From: Brevipalpus yothersi
Taxonomy: Eukaryota > Arthropoda > Arachnida > Trombidiformes > Tenuipalpidae
Reading direction: 5' to 3'
DNA: 64,000 bases
NCBI GenBank assembly: GCA_003956705.1
Contig: QZCP01000101.1
Span: 248,001-312,000, forward strand
In this document: positions 24,078-37,362 of the stretch, piece by piece
Position numbering within the stretch: position 1 is the first letter of the stretch
How the letters are laid out: every line of letters begins with the position of its first letter
Translations under genes and position numbers: made by a program
Notes under the pieces: generated by a model
What the model saw: the letters and a program-made list of their open reading frames with translations, nothing else
Database searches by the model: none
Told to the model about the DNA's origin: nothing

Positions 24078-27000
24078 ATGGAATCAGATGAATCAGTTGA
24101 ACTAGACTTGTCCAAAGGGTCTAATGGAAGGTCTATAAGCTTGAATAAAAACAAGATTCAACCATTTGATCTCAAAGTATGCTCTCCAAAAGAAAACATA
24201 ACCACCGAAAACATTAACAATAATAACAATAATAATAATATTTCCAATCATGGTGATCGTTCAACGGACTCTAGCCCGCCCCAGTTTAATAATCATATTT
24301 CTCCAGTGAATAGTGAAACTGTTATCAATGTTTCCAGAAATAACTTTAAAAATTCACTGTTAGAGATATTTCCCATAGTTAATGGCTCTGATCCACCTTT
24401 TGTGTCAACTTTGGAGGGTCATCATCTTTGGGATCGATCATTGACCAATCAACATACAACATTTTCCCCAACTATGTCCGATCTAGTGGGTATCAATGGC
24501 ATTCCTCGACCTCTTTTCAGGTATGTATTTAATTTTTTGATCCATCTTATCTCTATCTTCTAGTGTGTATTCTTTTTATTGGATTTTTCAATCATTTATC
24601 AATCTCTCTAATACACTTATTCTTACCATCTTTTCCCTTTCCCATCACATTTTTGTACTTCATACCTGCACAAACCTATCTCTGTCCGAAATTTTCTTCC
24701 AATAAGTAGCAATTTTGCTAACAAAATGCTTCTAGATCCCTTGAAAACTGTTAAAAGTAACGGTGGAAATAAGCGAACAAGTGGTCCTAGAAGCCATGTA
24801 CATAATTTTAACGACGAGCTTTCCGATAAAATGAACGCAACTGAGCGAGAAACAAGGAGTAATTCGGCCGGTGTGATAAGTGTAACCGGCGATGATAGCA
24901 ATGCCAGTGGCAATGAGGGTAAAAGCAATGGAAATAGTCATCACCATAGTGAAACCGAATTGGGAGTCAAATCAATGGATAAGGATGATTATAATGATTC
25001 CTCTGTTTTAGATCTCAAGATTAGTAGCTCAGATGCTGCTACCTCATCAAGTGCAAGCAAAAATACAAACTCAATGGTCTCGGTTGGCAGTCAACTTCAA
25101 CCTAATGTTAAACGATTGCGAAAAGATGGAGATGATATAGTCAGTAATGGTTTTTTGTCATCAAGCAAAGAAGACTATCGTGATAAAAACGGAAGACAAT
25201 CGTCTTCATCTACCACAGCCAACGCAACCTGTGATAATGGTCGGACTTTTCCCTGCCCTGATTGTCATAAGACCTTCGCAACTCAAGTTGATCTAAAAGC
25301 ACACACTATTAGACACATTACACAACATCCTTTTGTGTGTATGGCTTGTGGAAAAGGATTTAAATACGATCACACGTTGGACTTTCACATTAAATCCCAG
25401 CACAATGTAGACAACGGTAACAATGGTAATATCTTACCCAATGGTAGCATTAGCAACTCTGCAATTGCCGGAGTTGGAATGGGAACTGGTTCCTATGCAT
25501 CATTGAGTAGTATGAAGTCTCTTAATCGCAAGAGTGAGAAACCTCATCATCGAAAAAATGAACAAGCTCAGCCTCATCGCAATTTATCCAACCCAATAAA
25601 TGATCAAACACTGCCCCTTGACGCTTCTACCGCTTCATTGGCTGCGATGGTGGCTGCTGCCTCAGCCGCTGCCTCCCAGAATACAAATTACGGTGCTAAT
25701 ATCAAAAATTCTTATCTTATGGACAATGAAGATTCAGTTGGTGATGACAATGGATGTGGTGAAGATGCTAACAATAATCATTTACGTGCCAGTAATCCAA
25801 CTTCTTCATCTTCCCGCCCAACTTCCTCTACTTTGAACACTCATACCAATGGTATTCCTTTGACATTCCCACCGCTTTCTCTGGGCCATGAGAAATGTGA
25901 GTTCTTGTGAAATTTTAGTATATTTTTTTCCATTTCTGATGATCTTTTCATTTGGAATGAATCTATCCCAAATCATAGATCAGCATTTGCTTATACTAAT
26001 AAGAAGATAGAAATGATACATGAACAATATGTGGGCATTTCAATGTTTTTCAGCCTAGCATTTTATATTCAAGAGCCGTCATAGAATGTTTGAGAATGTT
26101 TGTCTAACAGATGAAAATCTTTTATTTCCAACAGCACTTCCCCATAATCTCATCGCAGCATCCATGAGCAAGAACATTCATAACAGCAGAACACCAAGCA
26201 TTCCGTCACCTCCTTCTTTTAATGGTCATTCTATCAACAATTTGGTTGATTTTGGTTTGCAGGGTGATTTAACGCCACGAAGCATTCAAATTAAGTCAGA
26301 AAAAGTTTTGATCACGCTACTAGAAGGTGTTCATCCAGTAAGCAAGCAATCATACTCGCTCTACAAGTGTTGTTTGTGTGGATTTGCATTTCCAAACATG
26401 GAACCTGTCAGTATTCATATTCAGTCAAGGCATTCGAATCATCTGAATCTAACTTGTGATAAATGTGGAGCTGCATTCAAATGGAAAAATGAACTACAGT
26501 TGCATGATCAAGTTCATAAGGCAATGGATCAATCAGCAAAGTGTAAACAATTAATTATGCCATCATTCATGCAGCCCAACCAATTGGTCTTGTTGAATCC
26601 ATATTATGGAGACTCCATGTCCTCGGTCATTAAAAATTTGAATGGTTCCAGTTCATTCACCGGCTCTAGCGTTCTAGATAACAACAATGTGTTGGACTGT
26701 AAAGTAAGTAAAGGGTTGAAATCCTGGTCTTGAACGAAAGATTTCGAAAGTCTCTAAATCGTTCGAAGTCTTTTGTGATGACCATTTCTGAAACTAGATA
26801 ATCTAGAGTAGAATGAATACTTCCAATTACTTTCTAATCTTGGAAGTTAGTGAAAGAGAAGAAAATTTTTACTGTGAATTTTCTCTCACTTCTGCTAATA
26901 TTTTTCCTGTAGAAGTTTTTCAAGAATCTTAGAAATCCTCACTCTCATTAGTAGTTCCTCTTTGTGTAATATGAGTAACAATATATATTAATTTCTCTCT

Positions 27001-29361
27001 CTTTTGCAGGGAGATCAACCAACTGCCTATCATCAGTTCCATGATTCAAATAATAACAAGACAACCTGCCCACCGAATAAGAACTCTAATAAGAATGAAG
27101 AAGATGATGGTCAACAGGGTTTAAATTTGTGTGTAAGCTCAAAGAGAGGAGAAGATTCAAGCAAAGATGAGCGTCAGACTTCTTCAATTCCTCAAAATCT
27201 CCTCGGAGGTGGTAGCATCATGACTAGAGGAGTTATAACTTCTAATCATTTGGCAAACTTATCAACAAAAATTCAACCCTCAGCACCTTTGAATATGAAT
27301 ACCTTAGGGAGCAGCCCTGTTGATTTGAAAAGAGAGCCTGAATCCCTTCCAAATGATGATATGAGCTTGTTGCAGTGTGCTTCATTCCAAGCGGCAGTCG
27401 CAGCTTCAAGCACAACCAATCCATCTGGAAAAGCCACTGAACCTGTCGGAGACATTGAAGAGACAGCTCCTGGTCAATTTAAATGCCGATTTTGTCCGAA
27501 AACTTTTGATCGAGTTTTTTCTGTTCATCGCCACGAAAGAGTTCATACTGGCTACAAGCCGTGTATTTGTAAAGTTTGTGGAAGAGGTTTCAGTGAGAAA
27601 CGAAATCTTAGACATCATATCATTCGATTTCATAGCGATGGAAGTGGCCGAGAACTTCTCAAACGCGTACGCAAAGAGAAATCACTTTCGGCTGCAAACT
27701 TTCTCAAGCGCGCTGCAGTGCGTCTTCTAAGCCACTCAACAGTGGAAGGTAATGGTCCAGGGGTTGAGGATGAAGATAATAATATGGGTGGAGATCAGAA
27801 TAATGGGGATGAGCATCTTCAAGATGTGAACCCATGTGAACCAAGTGAATCATCTCCGGGTGATGAGAATGATAATCAAACAGAACACGAAGAATTCAAC
27901 TCATACTCTCAGCGTAAACATCAGAGTCTTAATCTTAATAAGAATCAGACAGAGTTAGCAAATTGCTCATCAAATGAGAAAATTCATCTTAGCATCAGCA
28001 ATGGTGAAGGAAGTAGCAGATATACAGGAGATTATGGTGAAATGCATGATTCTGAGAAAGGATCATCATCACGTCGTCGAAAAGGTAAACCTAGTAAGAA
28101 TGTCAGAGTGTTGAGTTCTGATTCTGTTGGAGACGATAGTAGTGGTTTACCCCAATCAAACTCGAACGTTTTATCTCATGGGGCTCAAAACTTGTCAATT
28201 ACAAACTCACCAACGTCCACTGTCAACATAAAAGAAGAAATGACTGACGATATGATTTCACCAGTCAAGGATAGTAGATCAGATTATAAAGAATCTGATT
28301 CTAGTGATACAACGAATGGGGGTCAAAGTGATTCTTCTGAAAGTAAATCTCGACTACATGGATCCTTTTTCGCGAATTATAATCCTAGGTATATCAAAAT
28401 TCCATTCATTAAAAATTAGACGATTTATGTTCTTTTGATTGGAGGCTCTCCAATATCAGCTGACTGCTGTGGAATCCAGTATTCTTCATCAGTTTCTCAT
28501 GGGATACCTGTTTCAGTCTGAAAATTTTTGTCATTTTCTCATCAGAATTCGAATTTTTTCCAGGTTGACGCTACCTGAGAAACCGCTCAAGCGTAACGAA
28601 TCCTGTCAGCCAACGATTGGCCCAGATGGACGACTTCTTTATCCTTGTCCTTATTGTCCCAAAACTTTTTGTTCACAATCGGACCTCACTAGGCATCTCA
28701 ACTTCCACGAGAGTAAGGGTACAAATCTTGATAGCTTTCCGTTCATTACATGATATTTTTCATTATGATCAGCACCCTAATCACTTTGTTTTCACCTCTT
28801 TCTTGCCACTTTAGATGTACGCCCTTTCAAATGCGAGTTCTGTGACTATCAAAGTCGCACTAATAGTCAGCTCAAGGTTCACATGATGAGACACGCTGGT
28901 AAGTCATCAGAGCACGATAGGTTTCGAAAAAGTGGACTGATTCTATGTTTTCATCTCAAATTTTTTTAGGAATCAAACAGTACCTGTGTAGTGTTTGCAA
29001 CTACAATGGTGTGACGCAATCTGATCTCAATCGTCACTGTAAAACAAGATCTCATATTCTCCGTAGTGGCAATGTATGCTCACTTTGCTCACTGGGTTTT
29101 TCAACCTCTACCTTATTGGAAGACCATATCATGAAATTCCACGAAAACTCATCATCCATAGTTCATCAAAGCGACGATAATAACTCTCGTATCCAAAATT
29201 ATCCGTCTAACGGAGGCGCAGATAAGAAAAGTAGCTTAAACGAAACTGATAAAGCAGAAAAAGATTCTTTCGCCACAATTGTGAATCGTGGTGAAAATAA
29301 TACGAATCATCATCCACTCAAATCAAATTCTGATAGATTCACAGTGACTAATTTGTTATAA
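24078..29361 (+). CDS. Ten-finger C2H2 zinc-finger protein, probable transcriptional regulator
   Basis: Seven exons, 24078-24520, 24710-25896, 26135-26703, 27010-28388, 28564-28712, 28815-28898 and 28970-29361, join in phase to 1400 residues. Ten C2H2 fingers come in spaced groups: two at about 328-379, two at 620-671, two at 890-941, and four from about 1219 to 1326. Long Ser/Asn/Asp-rich linkers separate the groups. Short motifs of the form x-x-D-L-S/K recur: ELDLSK (8-13), PFDLK (29-33), VLDLKIS (247-253) and PVDLKRE (836-842). They resemble CtBP-binding PxDLS motifs, so a repressor role is possible. Psi-K-x-E sites (IKSE, LKRE, IKEE) suggest SUMO control. An Ala-rich run lies near residue 455. 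I do not recognise an ortholog; the split-finger layout resembles RREB1/Hindsight-type proteins, but I cannot claim that identity. Confidence 0.88.
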
Positions 29362-30742
29362 CTTGTGGAATATCACAATTATCATACTTGACCCTCTATT
29401 CGTTCATCGTAAATCATCCTCCATTGAAAGCGACCCACCTGTAGACCTGTCAGAACCATATACCTCTTTTCGACTTTCGTGACTCGCTTTTCTCTCTTAT
29501 TTTACCTTGTTTCCCTCCGACCGAAGTCTTTCTCCTGGTTCCTTATACATGATACACTGCAATATCTTGTTCCTTTCATGAAGCCCATGGTCTGGCTGTT
29601 GGTGTAAATTTTTTCCTGTTCTCGTTATCATTATCCCTCGCTTCTTCAGTTTTCCATCTCACCATTCCTTACTGTGTACTGATTCAGTACTCTTTCGGTA
29701 CCTTTACTTCATCGTTCTCGGAACTCTGAGCTTCTGAAAATTGCATCGAAAAACACTACTAAGTGGTGTTTTCCTTTGATCATGGATAGAACTTCTTCCA
29801 TCTTTCATGACTTCATTCCTCCAAGTACACCTCTTCTACAAACTTCGATCGAGAGCAGTTTGGAAAAATATCGGTCTAACTGATGCGCAAATTTTTACTC
29901 AGCATCTCACCGAATTTTTCCCTCTTGACCTCAAGTTTTTGAGCTCAGACGCATGTCACAGGACATCTGCTTAAATTGGTTACTTTAATTGTCTGAATTT
30001 TGAGCACCCATAAGCTTGAGATTTTTTCCGTTACCAAACCCTTTACGATAACCATGTTTTGAGAGAGCTTCACCATTCCTATCATCCTCTTGTTCCAAGG
30101 CTCAAATGTAGTTCCTTCAATATTGGAGAGCCGCTGGACCGTAAGTGAATTGGAAGTTCATTTTGGGTTCTTATTCTCATCTTTCATGTTTGAACCAAAT
30201 TATCGGTCTCTTTCACCCACCTATCTCACAATATTCCTGATATCAAAAATTACTATGGTATACATAGTAGAACCCAACTTTCTTAAAAAACCCATGACCT
30301 TTTATCATCGTTTCTTTACTCCTTTCTTCTTTGATCGGAGATCTCCATTCCTCAAGCAAAATATTGTTAACTGCAATATACATACGTACATTATACATGC
30401 TTGGACATGAAAAGACAAAAGGCTAGAAATTGTGATTGCATTCGAAATGAGCTTATGCCTTAAATTTGGTTAATAATGGCTTCGTTGATATTTCTGTGAT
30501 TGTATAAAGCATATGCATATGAAATTTAATAAATAGACATTAAATTTCTCCTGAATATTTCATTTCTCTATCCTCGATCAACACCATGTAGCATTTGAAA
30601 GTGAATGGAAAGGATTAGAGTGGGTCCGTTCGCTTTTTAATTAATCGAAACAGGTCTTTTTGGTGGGAAATGTCATAGCTTATGCAAGGAAATTGCCAAG
30701 ATATGAAAAATCTCCCCAGTGGAGAGAATATTTTGGAGGAAA
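29362..30742. other. Tail-to-tail spacer between the C2H2 gene and CREB3
   Basis: It should hold the 3' UTRs of both genes. An AATAAA on the plus strand at 30528-30533 may end the C2H2 transcript. The open frame at 30090-30410 shows no family features. Confidence 0.45.
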
Positions 30743-32281
30743 TTATATTGTTAAAGGAATATTTTGGGATGACTCGAGTGAGATTGTGCTCAGATAATTC
30801 AAAATATGTTCTGAATCGTTGTAACCAATGGTATCGTTAGAACTTTCGTGACCTGCTAAAGCCATTAGTAGATGTCGACCTGTATTCATAATTTCTGGTT
30901 GGCTCTTTATCAGAGAGTCATCAAGGGCATCAGGCCTAAAATCGATAATTGGAAGAAAAAACAGTTAAGAGGAAGATTCAACAATAGATTGTTTCTCACT
31001 CACCTAAAAGCTGGAATCAATATGAAGAGGAAAGATAATATCAGGACGCATAAGGAAGTTTTAAAAGAAACTTGTCCATGACGGGGGTGATCTTGCAAGA
31101 TCTTTCTCATTTTTGTCAGAAGAGATTGGTTTTCTTTCTTAAGCTCTTCGACTTCTCTTTTGAGATCCTTATTTTCATTATTACATTCTCTATATTTCTT
31201 TTCCAGCTCCTCCACATACAGTTTCTTGCGTTGGCGAGAGAACTGTGCTGATCGCTTGTTGCGAATTTTTCTACGAATCTTACGGAGAACTTTCTCATCC
31301 TGAGGGGTCAATTCACCTTTCAAAGAGGAGAGTTCATAACCTTCTTTTCGAAGTAGCTTCTTCTCTTCTTCTGTTAATTTTAAATCAACTGGGGCGGCAT
31401 TCTTCTTAATCGAGACTTTAGACGTAGAGCCAAACTTATCAGTCTTGGACTTGTTATCGATTGGCGGTAACGTGCTGCAATAGTTGTGAATTTCTAGGGT
31501 GTGAGCTACACTAAGATAATTGTTCTTTTCACAATAGATTTCATCGGAACTGATATCACCAGCTACGATTTCCTCTACATCCAGAATATTATCATCATCT
31601 TCGGCTTCAAGTGGAGTTTCTTTAGGACTCGAGTCATCGGACAGACCAGAGAAGCTGACTTTACTAGGACTTGGAGATGTTGAGGTCAGATTATCTGAAA
31701 TGATGAAATTGTTAAGATCAATTATGAATGAAATTCCATTCATCAAAAGATTCCATTGAGCCGTCAGAATAATAACTGAGAAAATATTCTGACATTTAGG
31801 ATGAATGAAAAAAGGCAGTATGGTAAGCAAAAAGAGTTTTAGCATTGACTTTGTCAAAAAACTTGACCACAAAACAATTAACATATAGAAGAGGAAAGAA
31901 AATTGACGCCCATTAAATGTCAAGAAAACTTAGGTAGTCCTTACCGATGGATGATCCTGTATCCAAAAAATCTATTTCAGATTCAAGCAATTTGTGATTT
32001 TGAAGCAATCCAGCTTCCGTTTGTTGATGTAATGTGAAGAATTCATCGGGCCAACAAGGATTTTGTAGGTCAGGAATATTATCTATTTCTCCAGCTGGAA
32101 ATAAGATTAAGAATAAAATTAACTGCCCCACATCACAGCCGAGGTTATCAACACCCTCAGAATTACGTTTTGTAAGCGGCAAACAGCCATCAATTGACTA
32201 CTTACCAAAAGAGTTTAAATATTCATCCAGTAGAGAATCTTCCGGATAATCTTTATCAACATTCCAATTGTGACACTCCAT
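30743..32281 (-). CDS. CREB3: CREB3-family membrane-bound bZIP transcription factor
   Basis: Four exons, 32281-32206, 32094-31945, 31694-31004 and 30935-30743, give 369 residues. CREB3 proteins sit in the ER membrane, are cut in the Golgi by S1P and S2P, and release an N-terminal factor that activates secretory-pathway genes. The acidic N-terminal half would be the activation region. A conserved segment LTEEEKKLLRKEGYEL precedes the bZIP, with basic region RRKIRNKRSAQFSRQRKK (about 216-233) and a leucine zipper to about 275. A single membrane segment (about 288-305) follows. The last exon is too short for a simple open-frame search. It was found because a donor follows the TM codons and an AG at 30936-30937 restores the frame. 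It encodes a 64-residue luminal tail containing R-H-L-L at 326-329, which fits the S1P consensus RxLL. Confidence 0.93.
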
Positions 32282-33094
32282 TGTTGCTGTTGTGATACTG
32301 TAGCAGATTGAATGATTCAAAAATAACACAAAATAATCATCACTGATTCAGTGGCACAAACACTGATGATCACCATCCATATGTGTTATCATTAATTCGA
32401 TGTAGTCAAGTTGTCAAGTTGTGAGATTGACTTACTTCAAGTAAGTTACTTGTTAAATTGAAAGAGAAAAACTTGTCCCTTCCTGATTGGTCCACATCTT
32501 GAGCGCCAATTTTGATTGTACGATTGGAAGCCACGTTGGAAGCTGGAAGTACGGTAAGATGTGGAAGCTGGAGTAGGGAGAGAAGATCCTCGAGAGCTCC
32601 ATCCTCCATCAACCCTCAGGCGATTCGTTCAACAATCATTTTATTTCCAGAATTATGAGTCATCAGCATGCTTCGAGATCGGTGGGATGTATGATCAGCA
32701 TACAGTTCTGCTTCGACCAGTTTTCGGGAATTTTTACTGATTTCGGCTAGGAATTCGGTGAATATTTCAAGGCTATTGAGGATAGCAGTTGCTTGTTTAA
32801 ATATATTTTATGAATAGATTATTGAGTGCGATTGGTATCAAAAAAATTTCGGAATAAGTTTTGTCAGAGAACAGTTTGTTGAGAAGTTTTTTTGAAAATC
32901 TGGTAAAATTTATCATCAGAATAATGTAATTTATCAATCGACATTGTATCGTGGAGTAGTGGACATTCTCATTGATTAAAAATGTAAAAAACATTCAGAT
33001 GAGTGTAGGATTATTAGCTGAAAGTATTTGAAAATTTTCATCCGGTAACAGAAGAGTTCATCAGCTAAATGAAGGTGATATATCTTTTCCACTT
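32282..33094. other. Upstream region of CREB3 and 3' flank of HADH
   Basis: Non-coding as far as I can see. A minus-strand open frame at 32406-32612 has no domain and could be leader sequence of CREB3. Confidence 0.4.
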
Positions 33095-34230
33095 TCAGTA
33101 GTCATAAAATCCTTTACCAGCCTTCTTTCCAATTCTTCCTTTGGCAACCATTTCATCAAGAGTTTTGGAAGGCTTAACAAAGTCGCTATCTCTGAAAAAG
33201 TCAACAATCAATCAAAAACATGAGTGAAAATGGATCAAAACATATTCATTTGGATTTATCAGAGTCATTTCTCAGTATGAGAAATTTATGTCATTTCAAT
33301 TCGAGAAAGAAAAATATCAGAGTACGATCGGAGTCAAAAGAGTATCACAAGTAGAGAAGGATAAAGGAAAGTGTTAACTAACCTTTTTGCCCAGCCATCA
33401 ATGATTAGCTTTACAGTGTCTAAACCTACATAATCGGCAAGTTCGAATGGTCCCATCGGATATCCGGCACCAAGTTTCATGGCAGTATCAATATCTCTTG
33501 CACTAGCATCTCCTCTCTCCAACATATGCATTGAGTCGATCATGTAGGGAAGTAATAGACGATTGACAATGAAACCTGGAGTATCTTTGCATGTGACAGG
33601 AACTTTTCCGATAGCTTTGCAAAAGTCCATCAAAGCATTGTATGTGTCTTCACTAGTTGCTGAGCCGACTTTGACAACTTCAACGAGTTTCATCATCGGT
33701 ACAGGATTGAAAAAATGAAGACCCGCGAATCTCTCCAAACTTGTCATATTAGCTCCGATATCTTTGCAACAGAGAGATGATGTATTTGTTGCCAATATTA
33801 CTGATGATTTACCCTTGAATTGATTCTCCAAATCTTTGAATAACTTTTGTTTTAGCTCAAGTATCTCAGGCACAGCTTCTATCACTAATAAATTATCGGT
33901 GGACTTTGGCTCCAGAGAAGTTGAAAAGCTTATACGTCCGATCACCTCATCAACATTGAGAGCAGCATTTTTTTGCTTCATTTTTTCCAAATTTGATTTC
34001 ATTTTACCCTTAGCTTTATCCAAAGCTGGTTGACTCACATCTTGAAGAACAATTGAATTCAATTTGGCTCCACTTTGGGCTGATGCCTGGGCAATTCCCG
34101 ATCCCATTAAGCCTGATCCAATAACCAAAAGATTTTCAACTTTCATGGCAGCCAGAGGAGTGTTGGTAGAAAAAAGTCTACCACCAAGTGTTGGTTGATG
34201 TAAAGAAGAGGAAAGAAGACGTCTCAACAT
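33095..34230 (-). CDS. HADH: L-3-hydroxyacyl-CoA dehydrogenase, mitochondrial
   Basis: Two exons, 34230-33383 and 33191-33095, give 314 residues, the same length as human HADH. The enzyme oxidises 3-hydroxyacyl-CoA to 3-ketoacyl-CoA with NAD+ in mitochondrial beta-oxidation. The N-terminus MLRRLLSSSLHQ is basic and hydroxylated, as in a matrix-targeting peptide. The dinucleotide site GSGLMGSGIAQ follows. Catalytic-site segments are ATNTSSL, GLHFFNPVPMMKLVEVV (catalytic His) and GFIVNRLLLPY (Asn), and the C-terminal domain has GYPMGPFELADYVGLD. The protein ends with GKKAGKGFYDY, as expected. The start was set at the first ATG (34230); the open frame upstream of it has only TTG. Confidence 0.97.
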
Positions 34231-34371
34231 GATCAATAGTTTAACAACGAATACAATGGAAACTTTTGACAAAATAAAGATAATCAAATGTTGAAGTTTG
34301 AAAGAGTTTTGTTGTTTACATTCAAGCCGCTTGTTTTGAGCGTCGATGAACTGACAGCATCAGTACAAGCT

Positions 34372-34433
<62 letters not shown>

Positions 34434-35150
34434 GATAATCATTCATAGTCAAAGCGTAGAAATCTCTCTTGCTACTCTTTGTACATAGATTATGGATCCA
34501 AGCTTGAGTTTGAGAGAAATCAAGTAGAATTAAGCTGAAGAAAGAAATTGCTCAAATAATTCGTTGAAGACACTCAATCTTTTTCCTTAGGAAATGATAA
34601 CTCCTGAGCCGTGTGTGAATGCTTTAAAATTCTTGTGGATAAGGAATTTAACTTGTCTAGTAAAGACTCTTAATCTATCACCGATGAAAGAAAGAATATG
34701 TCATCCGAAGCTGCTAATTTTTATGATCTCAATTTAATTGATATGAGAAGTTTCCCAATGAACAGAGCTCGAAATAATAATTTTCTCATCTAGATCAATT
34801 CTAACCAGAAAAATCGAGTTTCAAAATTTGTGCAAATTTTTTTATTCACACAATAGAATGAGAAATTGACCTCTCTCAGAAATTTGCCTTTGAGATGCTA
34901 AGACATGAATCCTTTTAATATACAGCTTTTATGTAGCTTTGAATCACATTGATAGCTCAGAAATAAAATAGTTGCAAAACTTTTGAGTTTAACGTTTGGC
35001 TTGAGGATTTTCACAGTTCTATAAATGTTCCTTCCTGTTGAATCAAGTTATACAGATTTCTGCAAATTCCATACATCAATATTTCCATGATTGTATTTTC
35101 AGAACGAGTTGAAAATTTTCTGAAATGTCCCAACAAGCTTTTTGAGATCC
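34231..35150. other. HADH 5' flank and aldo-keto reductase 3' flank
   Basis: It contains the CT tract at 34372-34429, close to the HADH start. A minus-strand AATAAA (34846-34841) could end the aldo-keto reductase transcript. No gene is seen. Confidence 0.5.
34372..34429. repeat. (CT)n microsatellite
   Basis: About 29 uninterrupted CT units lie 142 bases upstream of the HADH start codon (GA on the gene's strand). Confidence 0.95.
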
Positions 35151-36436
35151 TCATTTCTCGAAAGGATATTGCGGATGATCACGAACTCTATCAAGAGAGC
35201 GATTTTTGTTAGAAAAAGTTTGAGACACAATCAAAAATTTTCTTACCCTTTCACATCGTCCAGATAATACACTCTCATTCCACAATCAAGACCTTCGATT
35301 GCTTTCAAATCATCTGCATCAAGTTGGAAGTCATCGATTCTTATATTCTCTGCTATTTGTTCTTTTGTAACTGCACTGACAATAGGAATAACATCCATTT
35401 GTCTCAGCCAGCGAAGAGCAACTTGTGATGGACTCTTCATGTGCTTCCCTGCGATTTCATTGATCACTGGATCATTTAGAAGTACTTTTTTGCCCAATTC
35501 AGCTGCAGTTACTGGTGATCCAATCGGGGCGAAAGCTTCGACAATTATGTTCTCCTCTCGACAAAATTCACGAAGTTCTTTCTGCTGAAGATAACAGTGA
35601 ACTTCGATCTGAAGAACTTTCGGTCTGATCTCTGCTTTCTCAAGAACCTCTTTCATTTGCCTCTTGTTGAAATTGGACAATCCAATATGCTTGACCAGCT
35701 CTTTTCGATACAATTTTTCCATTTCCTTTTTCATAGGAAGACAATAAAATATCATCGGTCAACACAAAAGCTGAAAGTCATTCGACTATATTGCAATTTT
35801 TTTCAATCAGATGTTATGAAATGTGTGAATATGAGATTATTCTTTACTGAAAGACAGAAAGACAATTTCTTAAATTTTTATCCAGAATGAACTTACCGTC
35901 CAAGTTTTACGAAAGTCAACATCTTCGTCAGCAGCAAACAGTCCAGTCTGTTTGTCGACAGCATAGTATTCATCATCAGACAGGTACTTGGTAGGAAAAA
36001 TAGACATTAGTGATGTTAAAAATTATGATCAGTGAACCAATGGTGAATTACTCACTTTAGCTGAAAATGGTCCATGAATCAGATAAAGATCCAAATATTT
36101 TGTTCTCAAAGCTGAAGAAGACTTGTCGAAAAAATATGAAACTTTATCTTCAGCCAAACCATTGATTGGTAATTTGCCTGTGATGAAGATATCCTCTCTT
36201 TTCACACTTTTACTGTCATCGAGAAGTATGCTTTCCAAATTTTCACCTATCACAGATTCATTCATATATCGATGAGCACAATCAAGATGTTGATATCCAC
36301 ATTTGAAAGCATGTAGAAGATACTCTCTACATGTAACTGAGTTGAGCTGTCAAGTGATGAACAAATTTTAAAATCAAATGGCAATCAAAGAAAATCTTAC
36401 CTGATGTGTTCCAAATCCAATTTTAGGTATATCCAT
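35151..36436 (-). CDS. Aldo-keto reductase
   Basis: Five exons, 36436-36401, 36346-36056, 35986-35897, 35725-35247 and 35187-35151, give 310 residues, typical of the AKR superfamily. These are cytosolic NADPH-dependent carbonyl reductases with a TIM-barrel fold. The catalytic tetrad is visible: Asp in HLDCA, Tyr in HRYMNE, Lys in ITGKL and His in LYLIHGP. GLSNFN and a C-terminal HPQYPF match the family. The first exon codes for only 12 residues (MDIPKIGFGTHQ). The last exon codes for 12 residues and the stop, and was identified by the conserved HPxYPF end. The substrate cannot be told from sequence. The gene lies head-to-head with LSm4. Confidence 0.95.
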
Positions 36437-37362
36437 GATGTTGGTCTTTGGATAAATTGAAAATACAAGCTGACTTTTTCTAAAAGTTTGAAATTGGAAA
36501 TTGAAAGTTTTCACTTGATCAACGTGAAGCAAAGAAAATATAATGACGTAAACCAAAACCGATTGACAAGAGACAGAGAACTAGTTTACTGCTCGGAGAC
36601 AGGAGATATGTTGCAGTAATCAGTTATCATCGAAACACTATATTTTCTCTGTAGTCACCAATATGCTTGACCAAAGATGACTTGACTTTAGCTTTTCTAG
36701 ACCTCACTTTCCTCCTCAAAACCGGCATCCATAAATTTTAAAGATGCTAACGAAGTAGTCAGCAAGCTCATCTCTCCTCCTCTCTCTCTCTCTCTCTCTC
36801 TTGTCAAGGAACGATACGATTCAAAGAGGGGAAGTTTTTTCCCAGCACTCTAAGATGCTATGGATAAGAAATTTGAGCAGAAATATTCACCCAAACTCAT
36901 GAAAATCTGAATTAACTAGATTCCAATAGAGAACTTAGACTGACTAGAACATTTAGAATCGAACTCGACCAGAACCGCCTCTCTGCGTATGCATTAATTT
37001 TCATCAATTTTGAAGCCACAATTTGCAAAACGAATCTTCTTCAGCATACACAATATTACACTGAACTTGCCATTTCAGAGTAATGGGGAGAGAAAATTCT
37101 GTTCGATTCTGTTTGATATTCTCTTGACATTCTAATCATTAAATCTTGAGAATTCGAAGCAAATTTTAACTATCCAAAGTCTTTCTCTCTGCCAGAGGTC
37201 TCTCTCTTTTTGTCGCTGCTGGAGCAGTTCGAAAACAAAGATTCTTGACCGATTGCTGTTTGATAAACATTGCTTATCTGTTCACAACAAACATCATTTT
37301 ACAGATCACAATTTTATTGATTATCAAGTGATTGTGATTAGTATTTTAAGTTTTTTGACAAC
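36437..37362. promoter_or_regulatory. Divergent promoter region, aldo-keto reductase / LSm4
   Basis: The 926 bases between the two start codons must hold both promoters. A CT tract at about 36777-36801 lies inside, with shorter CT runs near 37180-37210. No TATA box is evident. Confidence 0.55.

Noticed and set aside
32406..32612. Minus-strand frame upstream of CREB3
   Set aside because: No domain and no phase-compatible junction to the CREB3 first exon; more likely leader sequence.
34231..34287. N-terminal extension of HADH
   Set aside because: The extended frame begins with TTG; the first ATG at 34230 gives the standard 314-residue protein with a targeting peptide.
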